A stretch of DNA of 43,093 nt from positions 1-43,093 of the forward strand of contig CAUYJH010000036.1 of assembly GCA_963573315.1 (NCBI GenBank). Reading direction: 5' to 3'. The position numbers were made by a program, and so were the translations under genes. Positions 24,601 to 34,300 of the stretch are shown here, one piece after another. Below the pieces are notes generated by a model, which was not told where the DNA came from, did not search any database, and worked only from the letters and a program-made list of their open reading frames with translations. The stretch comes from Entomortierella parvispora (taxonomy: Eukaryota > Mortierellomycota > Mortierellomycetes > Mortierellales > Mortierellaceae). Within the stretch, counting starts at the first letter, position 1. Each line of letters opens with the position of its first letter.

Positions 24601-26022
24601 GGTCGGCGCTGACGATGGATTGGCATGGGATGGTTTGCTGTATGTTGGCTCGGAACCGCAAGGACAAGACGGAGGAAACGGGAGGGGACACGAGGGGGGA
24701 CAAGCTGGGGGACAAGTTGGGGGACAAGCCGGGGGACAAGCCGGGGGACACGCCGGGGGACACGAGGGACAAGGCGAAGCGTCCGAGGAGGGATCAAGAC
24801 GTCAAAGTGACACAATCCATTTTGTTGTCAACAAGACCGAAGGCTCTCTAACCTTGGAGCGGAAGCTGACGGCACTAGAGACTGAGCTAGCTTCCCAATA
24901 TCAGCAAGTGCCGCCTGAGACTCTTGACGCTGTTGATCGTACAATGCTGCCCCGAAATGCCCCTCTTCAACAGCAGTGGGACGAATGGTTCAAGGGTGTG
25001 CAAGGGCGTCCCTCGCTTTGGATCTTGAACAAGACTTTCAAGTCCAAGTGGCGCAAGCAAGGCGGTAACACAATGGCCAAGACATTCTCATTCAAAAAGG
25101 CGATAGTGACATCCATCCTTCACCGGATCCTGCACGATGAGAGTGGAACATTAGCAGAAAGAGAGGCGCGAGCGTTAGCGTTTGTGATAAAGGGCTTGAA
25201 CGCCGGCACAACGTTGAACCAGTATTATCTTCTTGTTCAGAGGAAGAGCATGCCTCGAACAGGGTCTGAGGAGCCTTAAAAATAAAAATCAGTGCCATTG
25301 GGAACCCGTCGTTGCGATGATTATTCTCTTCCTCTTTTATCCGCCATTCTGGTCTCCTCTGAGACTGACAACCTTGATCCAGGTGGCAGACCGTTCTTGC
25401 GGACTCTTGATCTTCTTTTGCCAGGAGACGCGTCTGTCTATCTGTCTATCTTTACACGAGTTCGCGTCAATTGACGTCGCGTAGCACCTGTGTCTACGAG
25501 AGCACACGCATCCGCTGAGCACTTTGAGGACTATGAGTCCGCAAGCGGATGAGATCGCTCCAAGAGCGCTGACCTCAAATGTGTTCTAATTATGACCTAT
25601 TAGACGGACTTGGACGACAGCTGCTTCGTATCATGTTATCCTACGCCAGGAGAGAGGTGTTTTCGGCTGTCGTCCTTGCTTGTGAGCGTGTGTCCATTGG
25701 ATTGCTGTGAATCAATCGTGTGCAGCCGCGGGTGCTCGAACAATGGCAATGACCCTTGGTCTATTTGTCTACTTGATCTTTGCCTCTCTGAAAAAGAAGG
25801 TCCCGCTCGTTAGGCTTTTGTGGTCGCGCACTTTTTGTCGCGCCTCAGTCCTGCTTGCTTGCTAGACGTACCATGTTGCATCTGTTCAACGGCGCTTTGC
25901 CTGGACATACTGACCAGTATTTTATTGGAGTCATCAAGTGAAAGAAAAAGATACTGCTTTATCACGTGATCAAAATCACAAATCATGATGCAAATTAGGA
26001 ATCATGACCTTGGGATACAGTG
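21597..26022 (+). mobile_element. Crypton A, copy 3
   Basis: The last copy has left core 21597-21603 and right core 26016-26022. After 26022 the sequence no longer follows the Crypton A left end (GCGGTAGCCTG instead of ACAGTATTCTG), marking the start of a different element. Confidence 0.88.
21971..25279 (+). CDS. Crypton tyrosine recombinase, copy 3
   Basis: This is the same product as copies 1 and 2, from exons 21971-22070, 22177-22622, 22721-23470 and 23567-25279. The frame is intact at 1002 residues with a full set of catalytic residues. Three undamaged, indistinguishable genes in a row imply very recent amplification, gene conversion or an assembly duplication. Confidence 0.88.
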
Positions 26023-26617
26023 GCGGTAGCCTGCTCGAAATTATTCTAAGCACGTGATGTGAAACATATCAAATTGTGAGATTGACGTCCGAGATTTTAC
26101 TTCTCACCAGCTAAAGTGGGTGAGATTAGACGAGATTCTGTGTTCGTGCAAAAAACCCTGGAAGTAGCTGGTATGAAAAAACATGAAATAAAAATTCCCA
26201 AGGCACAGGACACAGGCACAAGGGAAAAGGTGAACAGGTGCTTGGTTGCACCATTCATTTCACATGCATCTTACATTCCCTCATCCACTCCCTCCATTCA
26301 CTCATTTTCCGATTGACTCACTCTCTCTTCTTATTTCTTGCTCCCCCTATCGTGCACTTTCATACCCTTAGCATCCCCCCCTATCCTCATTGAATGTTCT
26401 ATAACCTCATAGTCACCCATGTCACTAGAGGCACTTGGGTCCATGGGACACTTTTTGCTTTCTTCCATCCTCGCCCACCGCCCAAAGAGTTACTGTGTTT
26501 GATTAACTCGATAATAAATCATTTATTTATTTACTCAATTGTTGAGCTGTTGAGTTGTTGAGTTGACACTGACTTCACATAGCGAGATAACAAGATGACA
26601 AGACAATGACGAGTGAG
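26023..26617. other. Crypton B noncoding 3' side
   Basis: This is AT-rich noncoding DNA downstream of the recombinase stop. It includes CACGTG at 26051-26056 and ATTTATTTATTTACTC-like repeats near 26520. No gene or RNA is supported. Confidence 0.55.
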
Positions 26618-29600
26618 CTATTGATTGATAAAGGAAATACCATCACGACTCATCTTTCTTTCCACCTGTCTTTTTCGTAACATTTTCAAAAAGCGCGCGA
26701 TACTCTCCTTGGACTCGGCATGTTCAGTGCTCAGATCTTGGATGGCTTTTTCGACAGAAATTTGCCCTAAGCCAACAATGTACCGGACTTCATGGAGGAC
26801 GACCTGGCGCTCGTTTATATACCGTTCTTCCGACCGACCTAATTTTGTGAACTCGACAAAATCTCTAGCCTTTTTGGCCTCCTCGTACCGAAGGCATTCG
26901 TTCCAGATCTCCCCAATAGTTAATGCACCTCGATCAAACTTGAATGTGCTCAGTGCACTGGTGTTACCATGTCCTTGAGATGATAACGCCGGAGAAACAA
27001 CGGCTGGAGGCTCCGACTGTCGTTGCGCCTGAGCAGCCTGAGCAGCCTGAGCAGCCTGAGCAGTTGAAGATGGCTGCGAGGGCCAGAACGCCTGGGACGG
27101 TCGCGATGGCAAGAGCCCTCGGGGTGGTTGAGACGGGAGGACCGCTTTGGGTGGTTGAGATGGCAATGACAAGTGCGCGAGACTTGCACAAACCGTGCCC
27201 AGGGCTCGCGTCATACCAGAAGATACAGAATTGGTCGACATGTCGGCACTAGTTCTTTGCCGATTCATGAATCCCTGAAGCACCCTTTGGTTTGCTTCAA
27301 TAGCTGCCGTTTGATTTGCTTCAAAAATGTTCTCCATAAGGATATCCTCTTCTGCTCTCCTTCTCTGCCAATCTTGATCGATATACTCAAAAACGCCTTC
27401 GAACCCGGATTGGATCGTCTGGAGAATTTCCTGGAACTGCTGCTTCGTTGAACGTTGCTCTTGTCGTAAGGCTGCTAAAGTATTCGCATGGTTGAGCTCC
27501 ATGTCCTGCAGAGACTGCGCCATCTGCTCCAAGTTTGTATCTGGTTGAGAGCTCATATTGTTGTTCTTCATTGCTTCAGTCAGGCTGTCCTTGTACTCCA
27601 GGAACAGGGGATGCTTAAAAATCGGATCTTCAAGGAGGTGGTTCGTGGCGCCATCATTCAAAAACATAGCTGCGTCCTGAATGATGACCCGACGGAGCCA
27701 AAGGAGGAGGGAAAGAAAGCCATCCTTGGAAATATCAAAGTATGAGTAGAGACGCGGCTTCTGCTGCTTCGGATCTTGAGATTGTTGACTTGGTCCTTTT
27801 GACGCGCCTGCGTTACTGCCGATAGCCGCTTCTGGCCCCTGCTTCTTCTTCCGCTCTTGCTCGCTCATGACTCCGTTGTAGATCTCCTCAATTATGGACT
27901 TGGTGCTCTCAGGTTCGTCCCTCATGATCTTGTCACATTTTTTCCTCCAATCGTCTCGATGTTCTCCAGTGCACTGGTCCTCAATCCAAGGAAACACAAG
28001 ACGCTGAAGTTCCAGCGGCGGTGTGAGACAGTCTCTGGCAAGTCGGTACCGCTCGTTGTGGAAGCCGGCCATCGCAAACGCTCCTGGGATTTCAAGAGTC
28101 GACAAATACGCCTGCATCTTACTGTGTGCCCAACGACCCATTCGCGCAAGGTGATCGATAGCCAAACCCATGAATTGCAACTCCTGAGCTGCACAGTGAC
28201 GACCAGAATGTGTAGCTCGACCGGAAAGAATTCCACAGAGAGCGAAAGCTGCTTTCACTGACCTCCACTGGGTGGCATAGTCAATTTCCTTTGTTCTATC
28301 TTCTCCAACCACAAGTTTGTATTTGGGCCACACGTTGATGTCGGTAAAGTCCGGGATCGGTTCAGCTCGGTGCTATGTATTATTATAATTCAGAAATACA
28401 AAGAGTATCTCATTTTCTCGTTAGTTATAGTCGTACCCTTTTCACATTCCGATCGTCCATGTACTCGTAACCGCCCGCTATTGGCCCTCAACTGACCCGT
28501 CACAACTGATTCTTTTTAACAACGTCTCTGAACAACAGAACAATACTTACATGAAAACGCTCGAACAAGTAGAAAGCAGTTGCACCAACACCGCATCGCA
28601 TGTAGTCCTTGTGCCTTAAGACCATTGCAAAGTCTGTCTTGAAATCAGGCTGTGTCTTACCGGCACGCAGACAGAAAGCCAGGCCATGAACCTTGGTTTT
28701 GGTACCAGCGAACGTCGTGCTGAGGGTTTCGCGAAAGCAGTCAGAGAGACCCATGAGGCGTAGACTCTCATCTCGAAAGAAAGCCTGGTGACGGAGATTG
28801 ATTGCCATCCGGTCTCGAATGAGTGTTACTCTCTTGTCCCAAGTATCGAATCCTTTCCAGAGAATAACCATCATCCGCAAAAAGTCCTCGACACTGTAAC
28901 CGTCGCGCTGAGCACAGTATACTCCACGGTCAGGCCAAGGTGTCACGGTGTCCGTGACAAGTCTTCGATAATATGAATCTCGTGTGTTAGTAACCAACCT
29001 TGAATCGCGCGGCTTTTGAAATACGCCCTTCAGTGGATCTTGTGGCTTTTGGTTGTTCTGCACCTCCCATCTGTAAGTCAGCGCCTTCAAAACAGCCTCC
29101 ACAGTTTCTTTGCCCACGGGCACGATGAACCGACAATCTGGCGATACCGAATATTCGGCCACCTTCGCCTTGGAGACTAACTTTGCCGCCTTGGCGAGTC
29201 CCATGGGAGATTCGGCGTCGGAATCATCCAACTCCTCCTCCTCCTCCTCAACGTCGCCACTTGTGGTCTCGCTAGGATCAAGTTCTACACCTGAGGACAT
29301 AGGGATATAACAGGGATATAACAATTAGTTCTCAGTCGGTCATGCCTCACGCTTGCCTCCACCTGTATCTCGACTAAAGCATGAATACCTGAGCAGAAAC
29401 GAGCCTTGATTTCCTCTGCCTCCTTCTCAGCTTCCACGGGGTAATATTTGGGATCGTATTCTCGTAGACCAATTACTCCGTTGTAGCCCAGCTGCAGGTT
29501 GATGAGAAGAACTTTGCGACGGGTAAACACCCTTTCCGTCAAAAAGGATGCGACAGCTTCTGGACGAACTCTGTATCTGTCGTCCCCGTCATACCCCTTC

Positions 29601-30539
29601 TCATCACAGAAATCCTAGTAAGAGAGTGAAGTATGTCAATGTCAGTGCAGCACGTCTATAATACCATCTGGATTCTTAATCCGCGGGAAACTATGATTCC
29701 TAACCTCGAAATCCACAAGATGTGGTGCATACTGTTTGATGGTTCTTTCTCGGAGTATTTTATGGCCACGTTCGTTCCTCATCTCCTTAACCACATCTAC
29801 TATTCTCTTCCGTCTTAGGGCATCAAAGGGTGTGATCAGAGTTTCTGCTAGCAGCTCTGATTGAGCTCGAGAGGTTTTTGAACCAGGCGTGTTGCTGTTG
29901 TCAAGGGAGGACGGCAGGTTTTGAGTAGTGGTTGAACGTCGATAGTATGAGGCTCTCCCGCTTTGCCATCGTCTTCTCTTGGAACCCTGTTGCTGTTGGT
30001 TCTGTTGCTCATGCGGACTTTTGCTGGACGCGCTTGCTTTACGCTTTGAACCCTGAGTGAATTCCAGCTCTGGCGGCTGTGCAGGAGGCCCCTGGGAATC
30101 CTTGGAGAGGGAGGTAATAGGGTAATAAAACACGGTCAGGAAGGGAGGGAAGGATGAAGGGGGCTTACAGGAGGGTAACTACTAAAAAAGATGCATGCGG
30201 CTTTACTGAGTGAGAAAAGTCAATAAAGTCAGTAAGCGCCATACCGTCATCGACGCAGCACGAGGTTGCGACTCCGAAAGCTTGAGTTTTTCCAGTCGCG
30301 AAGTCTCAAGTTCTTGTAGCTTCTGATTCACTGTATACCAAGGTTTCGGTACGGAAGAATGATGGAAGGAATGAATGAAGGAAAGAAGGAAGGAAGGAAG
30401 GAAGGAAGGAAAGACAGTACAGTAGCAGGAGGATGACTGCAAGCTTACGCTCATTGATGCGCAACGCCAGCTGTTCTTGGTGAGACGCGGCGCTCATCTG
30501 ACGCCCTTCAACAGTTGTTGCATCAAAAGTGGATTCCAT
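26618..30539 (-). CDS. Crypton-like tyrosine recombinase, divergent family
   Basis: This is a predicted site-specific recombinase of 1097 residues. Six exons join in frame: 30539-30449, 30330-30245, 30100-29705, 29614-29389, 29290-28551 and 28372-26618. All introns are GT-AG. The N-terminal core-binding part has IKQYAPHLVDFE-DFCDEKGYDG followed by VASFLTERVFTRRK, the usual helix pattern before a YR domain. Catalytic candidates are Arg439 (FFRDESLRLMGLSD), His568-x-x-Arg571 (THSGRH), Trp594 and Tyr602 (GRWAHSKMQAYL). The region FAMVLRHKD...GATAFYLFERF matches the corresponding Crypton A segment in layout. The C-terminal 450 residues are coiled and Gln/Ala/Pro-rich. I see no clear GCR1_C module there, unlike Crypton A. 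The reading frame is intact. It is transcribed towards the Crypton A array. Confidence 0.82.
30360..30410. repeat. GGAA-type microsatellite
   Basis: A run of GAAG/GGAA repeats within intron 1 of the Crypton B recombinase gene (intron 30331-30448). Confidence 0.85.
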
Positions 30540-30999
30540 CTGTCTTTTCCAGGTCGCCTTGTGTGTTTGTTGGGTCAGTCAATAGATCTGTTGTCGAGAA
30601 AAAGGTGAGTGGACGAAAGTGGAGCAATGAGGTGTGGCAAGGGTGGGGGGAATGAATGGATGAGTGAATGAATGAGTAGGCTTGAGAGTACGTGGGTCGG
30701 CGAGTGGATGGATGAGTGAGTAAAATTAATACGGGAGGAGGGCTGCAATGCAATGGCCAAGGTTGACCTTCGCGTTTTTTTTTTTTTTTTTTTTTTCTGT
30801 CAGGAGGGGCAAAAGATCCAAAGGACGCGGCGCCACGTGCAGACAGACGGTATTTGTAGCTGAGTGGGTCATGTAGCTGAAAAAGTAGCATGCACCAATT
30901 TGAGATTTATCACATGAATAGGAAAGTAGCATGCTTGAAGTCACGTGAAGTGGTGGCTTAGAATTGAGATTTGAGTCTCAATCTCAAATTCGTGGAGCC
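30540..30999. other. Crypton B 5' region and right end
   Basis: This is the putative promoter and leader of the Crypton B gene. It contains a T run at about 30775-30796, TCACGTGA at 30941-30948 and the TTGAGATT repeats, including a near-palindrome at about 30963-30986. No coding frame is supported. Confidence 0.55.
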
Positions 31000-31008
31000 G
31001 GATACAGT

Positions 31009-31096
31009 AAGTAACGTTAAGTCATGTGACTTAGCTGAGTCACGTGATTAAGCGGGTTTCTGAAAGTTCCGGGTTCCCACCCGTCATCAGCAACAT
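31009..31096. other. Host sequence between element array and tRNA
   Basis: This 88-bp host segment right of the last core includes TCACGTGAT at 31040-31048. Joining it to the sequence left of 12759 gives an empty site with a single TACAGT. That reconstruction is inference. Confidence 0.55.
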
Positions 31097-31179
31097 CCGA
31101 AAATAGCTCAGTTGGTAGAGCGGGAGACTGTAGTTTGTCTGTCATCTCTAGGTCCCTGGTTCAAATCCGGGTTTTCGGA
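31097..31179 (+). tRNA. tRNA-Tyr (anticodon GTA) with a 10-nt intron
   Basis: The acceptor stem CCGAAAA/TTTTCGG closes (31097-31103 with 31172-31178), and the discriminator base is A at 31179. The D arm GCTCAGTTGGTAGAGC is complete. The anticodon stem GGAGA pairs TCTCT (one G-U), and the loop reads CTGTAG with GTA at 31130-31132. The T arm is CCTGG-TTCAAAT-CCGGG. The intron 31134-31143 sits between positions 37 and 38, the canonical place for eukaryotic tRNA-Tyr introns. A short T run at about 31184 can end Pol III transcription. It sits between the recombinase elements and the Helitrons. Confidence 0.95.
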
Positions 31180-31231
31180 TATATTTTTCTTCCACTCGCC
31201 CCAAGGCTCCATGATGCTTTTTTTTCTTTGA
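31180..31231. terminator. Pol III T-run and short host spacer
   Basis: TATATTTTTC begins immediately after the tRNA; the T5 run at 31184-31188 is a plausible Pol III terminator. The spacer ends at the Helitron 1 insertion point (31231/31232). Confidence 0.6.
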
Positions 31232-31239
31232 CTAGTGAG

Positions 31240-31254
31240 TCTGCCCGTGGCAGA
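31240..31254 (-). repeat. Helitron 1 terminal hairpin
   Basis: A 6-bp stem with 3-base loop just inside the CTAG 3' end. In the family this acts as the replication and transposition terminator. Confidence 0.8.
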
Positions 31255-31346
31255 TGCCCCGGGCTTTTTTTTTGCAAAAAAAAAGGGCGGGGTGGCAGAC
31301 CTTTGCCAGTTTTTTTTCTTCTCTTTATTCTTCTCTTTATTTTCTT

Positions 31347-34300
31347 TCATTCCTCCAATAGTCTTTTGAACACTACGTTACGGGTATATACTCCTTGGCG
31401 GCCTTCTATAGTACCATTGTCAATTAGAACGTTCAAGTTTTCAGGGCGAGCACAACGGGAAAGGGCGACATAAAGCTGACCATGCCCAAAGACAGATTGA
31501 GGAAGGTAAAGTCCCACTCGCTGAAGGGTTTGTCCTTGAGCCTTATTGATAGTCATCGCAAAGGCAGGCTTGATTGGAAACTGTGTCCTGCGGAACTTGA
31601 TTGGAAAGGCAAGGTTGTCATCAGAGTTTGTCAAGGGAACTCGCGGGATGATGACTTTGTAGCCAGTGTTCACCCCAACCATGATTTCAGCTTCAATGAA
31701 TCTCCGTCCAAGCTGTCGGATAATAAGGCGAGTTCCATTGCACAGGCCACGGGAGGGATTCATATTTCTGATAAGGATAATTGGTTGGCCAACTTTGAGC
31801 TCCAAATTATGAGGCGGCAATCCGGTTGGGGAGAGAGTGTTGAGAAACTCTGTGGAGTACTGACCTGCATCAACAGATTCTTCATTGGGGATGCAGTCCA
31901 CTGAGGGATAGATCTGAGAGTCGCCGGGCATCATGCTGAGAGCTGTGGCGTTCAGTTCATCAACCTTTACATTGAGACAGGTGAGCAAGGCGCGCTCGGC
32001 CATGACTTCAGGGAGTAATGGCCCATCCTCAATGCCGGGGTAGATAGTCCTGATGAACTGCTTCTCGTCGTCGGGGAGATTGGCAGGAATTGGATGGAAG
32101 ACGTGTTGGTTCGGTACGTTGATAAGGTTCTCTTGGCCATTAGAAGAGATCGTTGGCTCTGTCCCCTCTCCGACTCTTAGGAGAAAGCGAATGAACTCTT
32201 GGTTCTCGGGGTCATCGACGACTCTCATGTTGCGCGAGAGCTTGAGGGTCTCCACTTGGTGCCAGAACTGAGAAAACTTTAGAGAAGAGTTTTCGATCTG
32301 AGTCTGGGATCCGCGGGGGACAACTGGAGTGACTTGACGAAAGTCACCTCCGAAGACTACAACCTTCCCTCCAAAGGGCGAGTCATTGCGCATGATGTTC
32401 TGAAATGTTCTGTCGACGGCCTCGAAGATAAGTCGACTTGACATTGGCGCCTCGTCCCAAATGATGACGGCGGCGTTTTTGACTCTGATTGCAATCGGAG
32501 AGCCTGCAGGAATATAGCAAGTCGAGTTTCCATCGACTTTGAGAGGGATCTTGAAGGTTGAGTGAGCTGTGCGGCCTGAATGTAAAATCAAGGAAGCGAT
32601 TCCAGAAGAGGCGACAGCGATGACCTCTTTGTGTTGTTCCAGGACGTACGCGATCAAAGTATTGTACAGAAAAGACTTTCCGGTGCCTCCAGGCCCATCA
32701 ATGAAGAACAGCTTTCTCTGAGCAGCCTCACCTTCTGAGAGGGTTTCAACTATCCTGTTAAAGGCAGCACGTTGTCCTGGATTGAAGAGAGCAGAGTTGT
32801 TGACGGGGGCAGGTTCCTGGCGCTCAGCCCGGTCCACGTGATGGTTGATATCCTCTCCTGTGTACTGATCTAGAAGGTTGTCGATCTCAGCCAGGCTAGA
32901 GCCCATCTCCTTCAAAATGAGATTGATGTCGGAGAGCGCAGAATTCTTGGCTTGCTCTACCATTTCTTGATTCGGAGGTTCCAGCTGTTGAGCATCGCCG
33001 CGAAGACGGTGCAGGAAATCATCATAGAGATGGGGAGCAAACTGTGTCCAGAGCAGCAAAGGATTGGATGGATTGCAGAAGCAGACAATCCAAGCAAAGA
33101 GGTGACGGAGTCGGTTTGGCATCTGGTCGAGGATTGCTTCTTGTAAAAGCTGGGTCCATTCCTTGTCGTCTTCAAGGAGGCCGCGGGCCAGGGCAGCGTC
33201 ACGAAAAGTGTCAAACACAACTGGCATATCACCATCCTGCGTAGGGAAGGGAACGGTCCTGATATCGGCAAAGCTTGTGGCGCCCTTGATTACTCTCAGC
33301 AACAGGCGGAGACAAAAGCGTTCTCGGTCCTTGGGATGTACAAAATACATGCGGGTGACGACATTGGATGCTCTTTTCCTTGGGTTCCACCTGTGACCTC
33401 TCCATGTATAGTGATGTGGGATGTCAGGGTAGATGTATTCCCGAGCAGCTTCGTCGCTGGCATTCAATTTGAACCATGCCATGAGTTGAGTATCCTTTGC
33501 TTGCTCCACTGCCAGCTCCAGAGGTTCGTTTTCATTGAATCTGATCTCTTGATGGTCCTCCAAATGAACAGGAAGGCGGATGATTGCAGGCGATCGTCCA
33601 TGTAACGGGAACTTGAAAATCCTCCAAAGAGCCTCGCAGGAGGAGACATACCTCGAGTCTTGATAGTTGTGGACCTCATTGATGTCATTAGGATTTGGTT
33701 CGGGACGATGACGGGCCACAGAAGGATGGACGGCCATCTTGGTTCTGTCGTGGCCTTTGTAGATGTACTTGAATAAATACTTGACAGCAGCCACGGAGGC
33801 ACAAACCTCGACGTTGATGTGTGCATTGTACTTGGTACTGAGCCAGAGGTTGTGAGGAACGATCCACCTGCTGTCGATGAGAGTTCCATTTCTTAAGGCG
33901 ATGGTGGTGCCAGCTCTCCTGCGAGACTTTGGATATCCCTGTTCGTTCAGTTGGGTCTCGGCAACCAACTCTCGGGGAAAGTTCTTTGTGCAATACTTTT
34001 CTCCGGTTACATCTCGAGTGGCCATGCAGGGCGCATTGGGATTATGCACCCCACAGGGGCCATGGACCATCGACTTGGAGACTGTCTCATATGACAGAGG
34101 GCAAGTTTCCCGGTCGGGGATCTCTGCAAATACGACCAAGTCAATATCATTGACAGTCCTAATCTTGCTCGCTTCATCCAAGATGAGGAGGATATGTGCA
34201 TGAGGCAGACCTCTCTTTTGGAATTCAATCACATAGGAGTAAGCAATGACCTATTGCCAGAAAAGAAAAAGGAAGGGTTAGCTGTTTGTGCTCATATTCT

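Larger units (their letters stand above)
12759..26022 (+). repeat. Head-to-tail array of three 4419-bp Crypton A copies
   Basis: The period is exactly 4419 bp, with the core TACAGTG at 12759, 17178, 21597 and 26016. The copies are identical wherever compared, including all open frames on both strands. The left host flank and the right neighbour differ from element sequence exactly at the outer cores, which fixes the boundaries. Confidence 0.95.
26013..31008 (-). mobile_element. Crypton B, a second tyrosine-recombinase element in opposite orientation
   Basis: The element is delimited by the direct repeat GGATACAGT at 26013-26021 (shared with the right end of Crypton A copy 3) and 31000-31008, a 4987-bp period. 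It encodes one YR gene on the minus strand. Its left end on the plus strand (TACAGTGGCGGTAGCCTG) matches the Crypton A left end at 14 of 18 positions, and its right end shares GGATACAGT. The interior is unrelated to Crypton A at DNA level. Near the right end, TTGAGATT recurs (about 30900 and 30964, and inverted near 30979), a possible set of recombinase-binding arms. Boundaries are inferred from repeats and are less certain than for Crypton A. Confidence 0.7.

Noticed and set aside
12759-26022. LTR retrotransposon or DNA virus integration as source of the 4.4-kb repeats
   Set aside because: No reverse transcriptase, capsid or polymerase; the only gene is a tyrosine recombinase and boundaries are 7-bp cores.
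12759-31008. Starship-type giant element with captain recombinase
   Set aside because: Each element is 4-5 kb with no cargo, and the recombinases look like Crypton YRs rather than DUF3435 captains.
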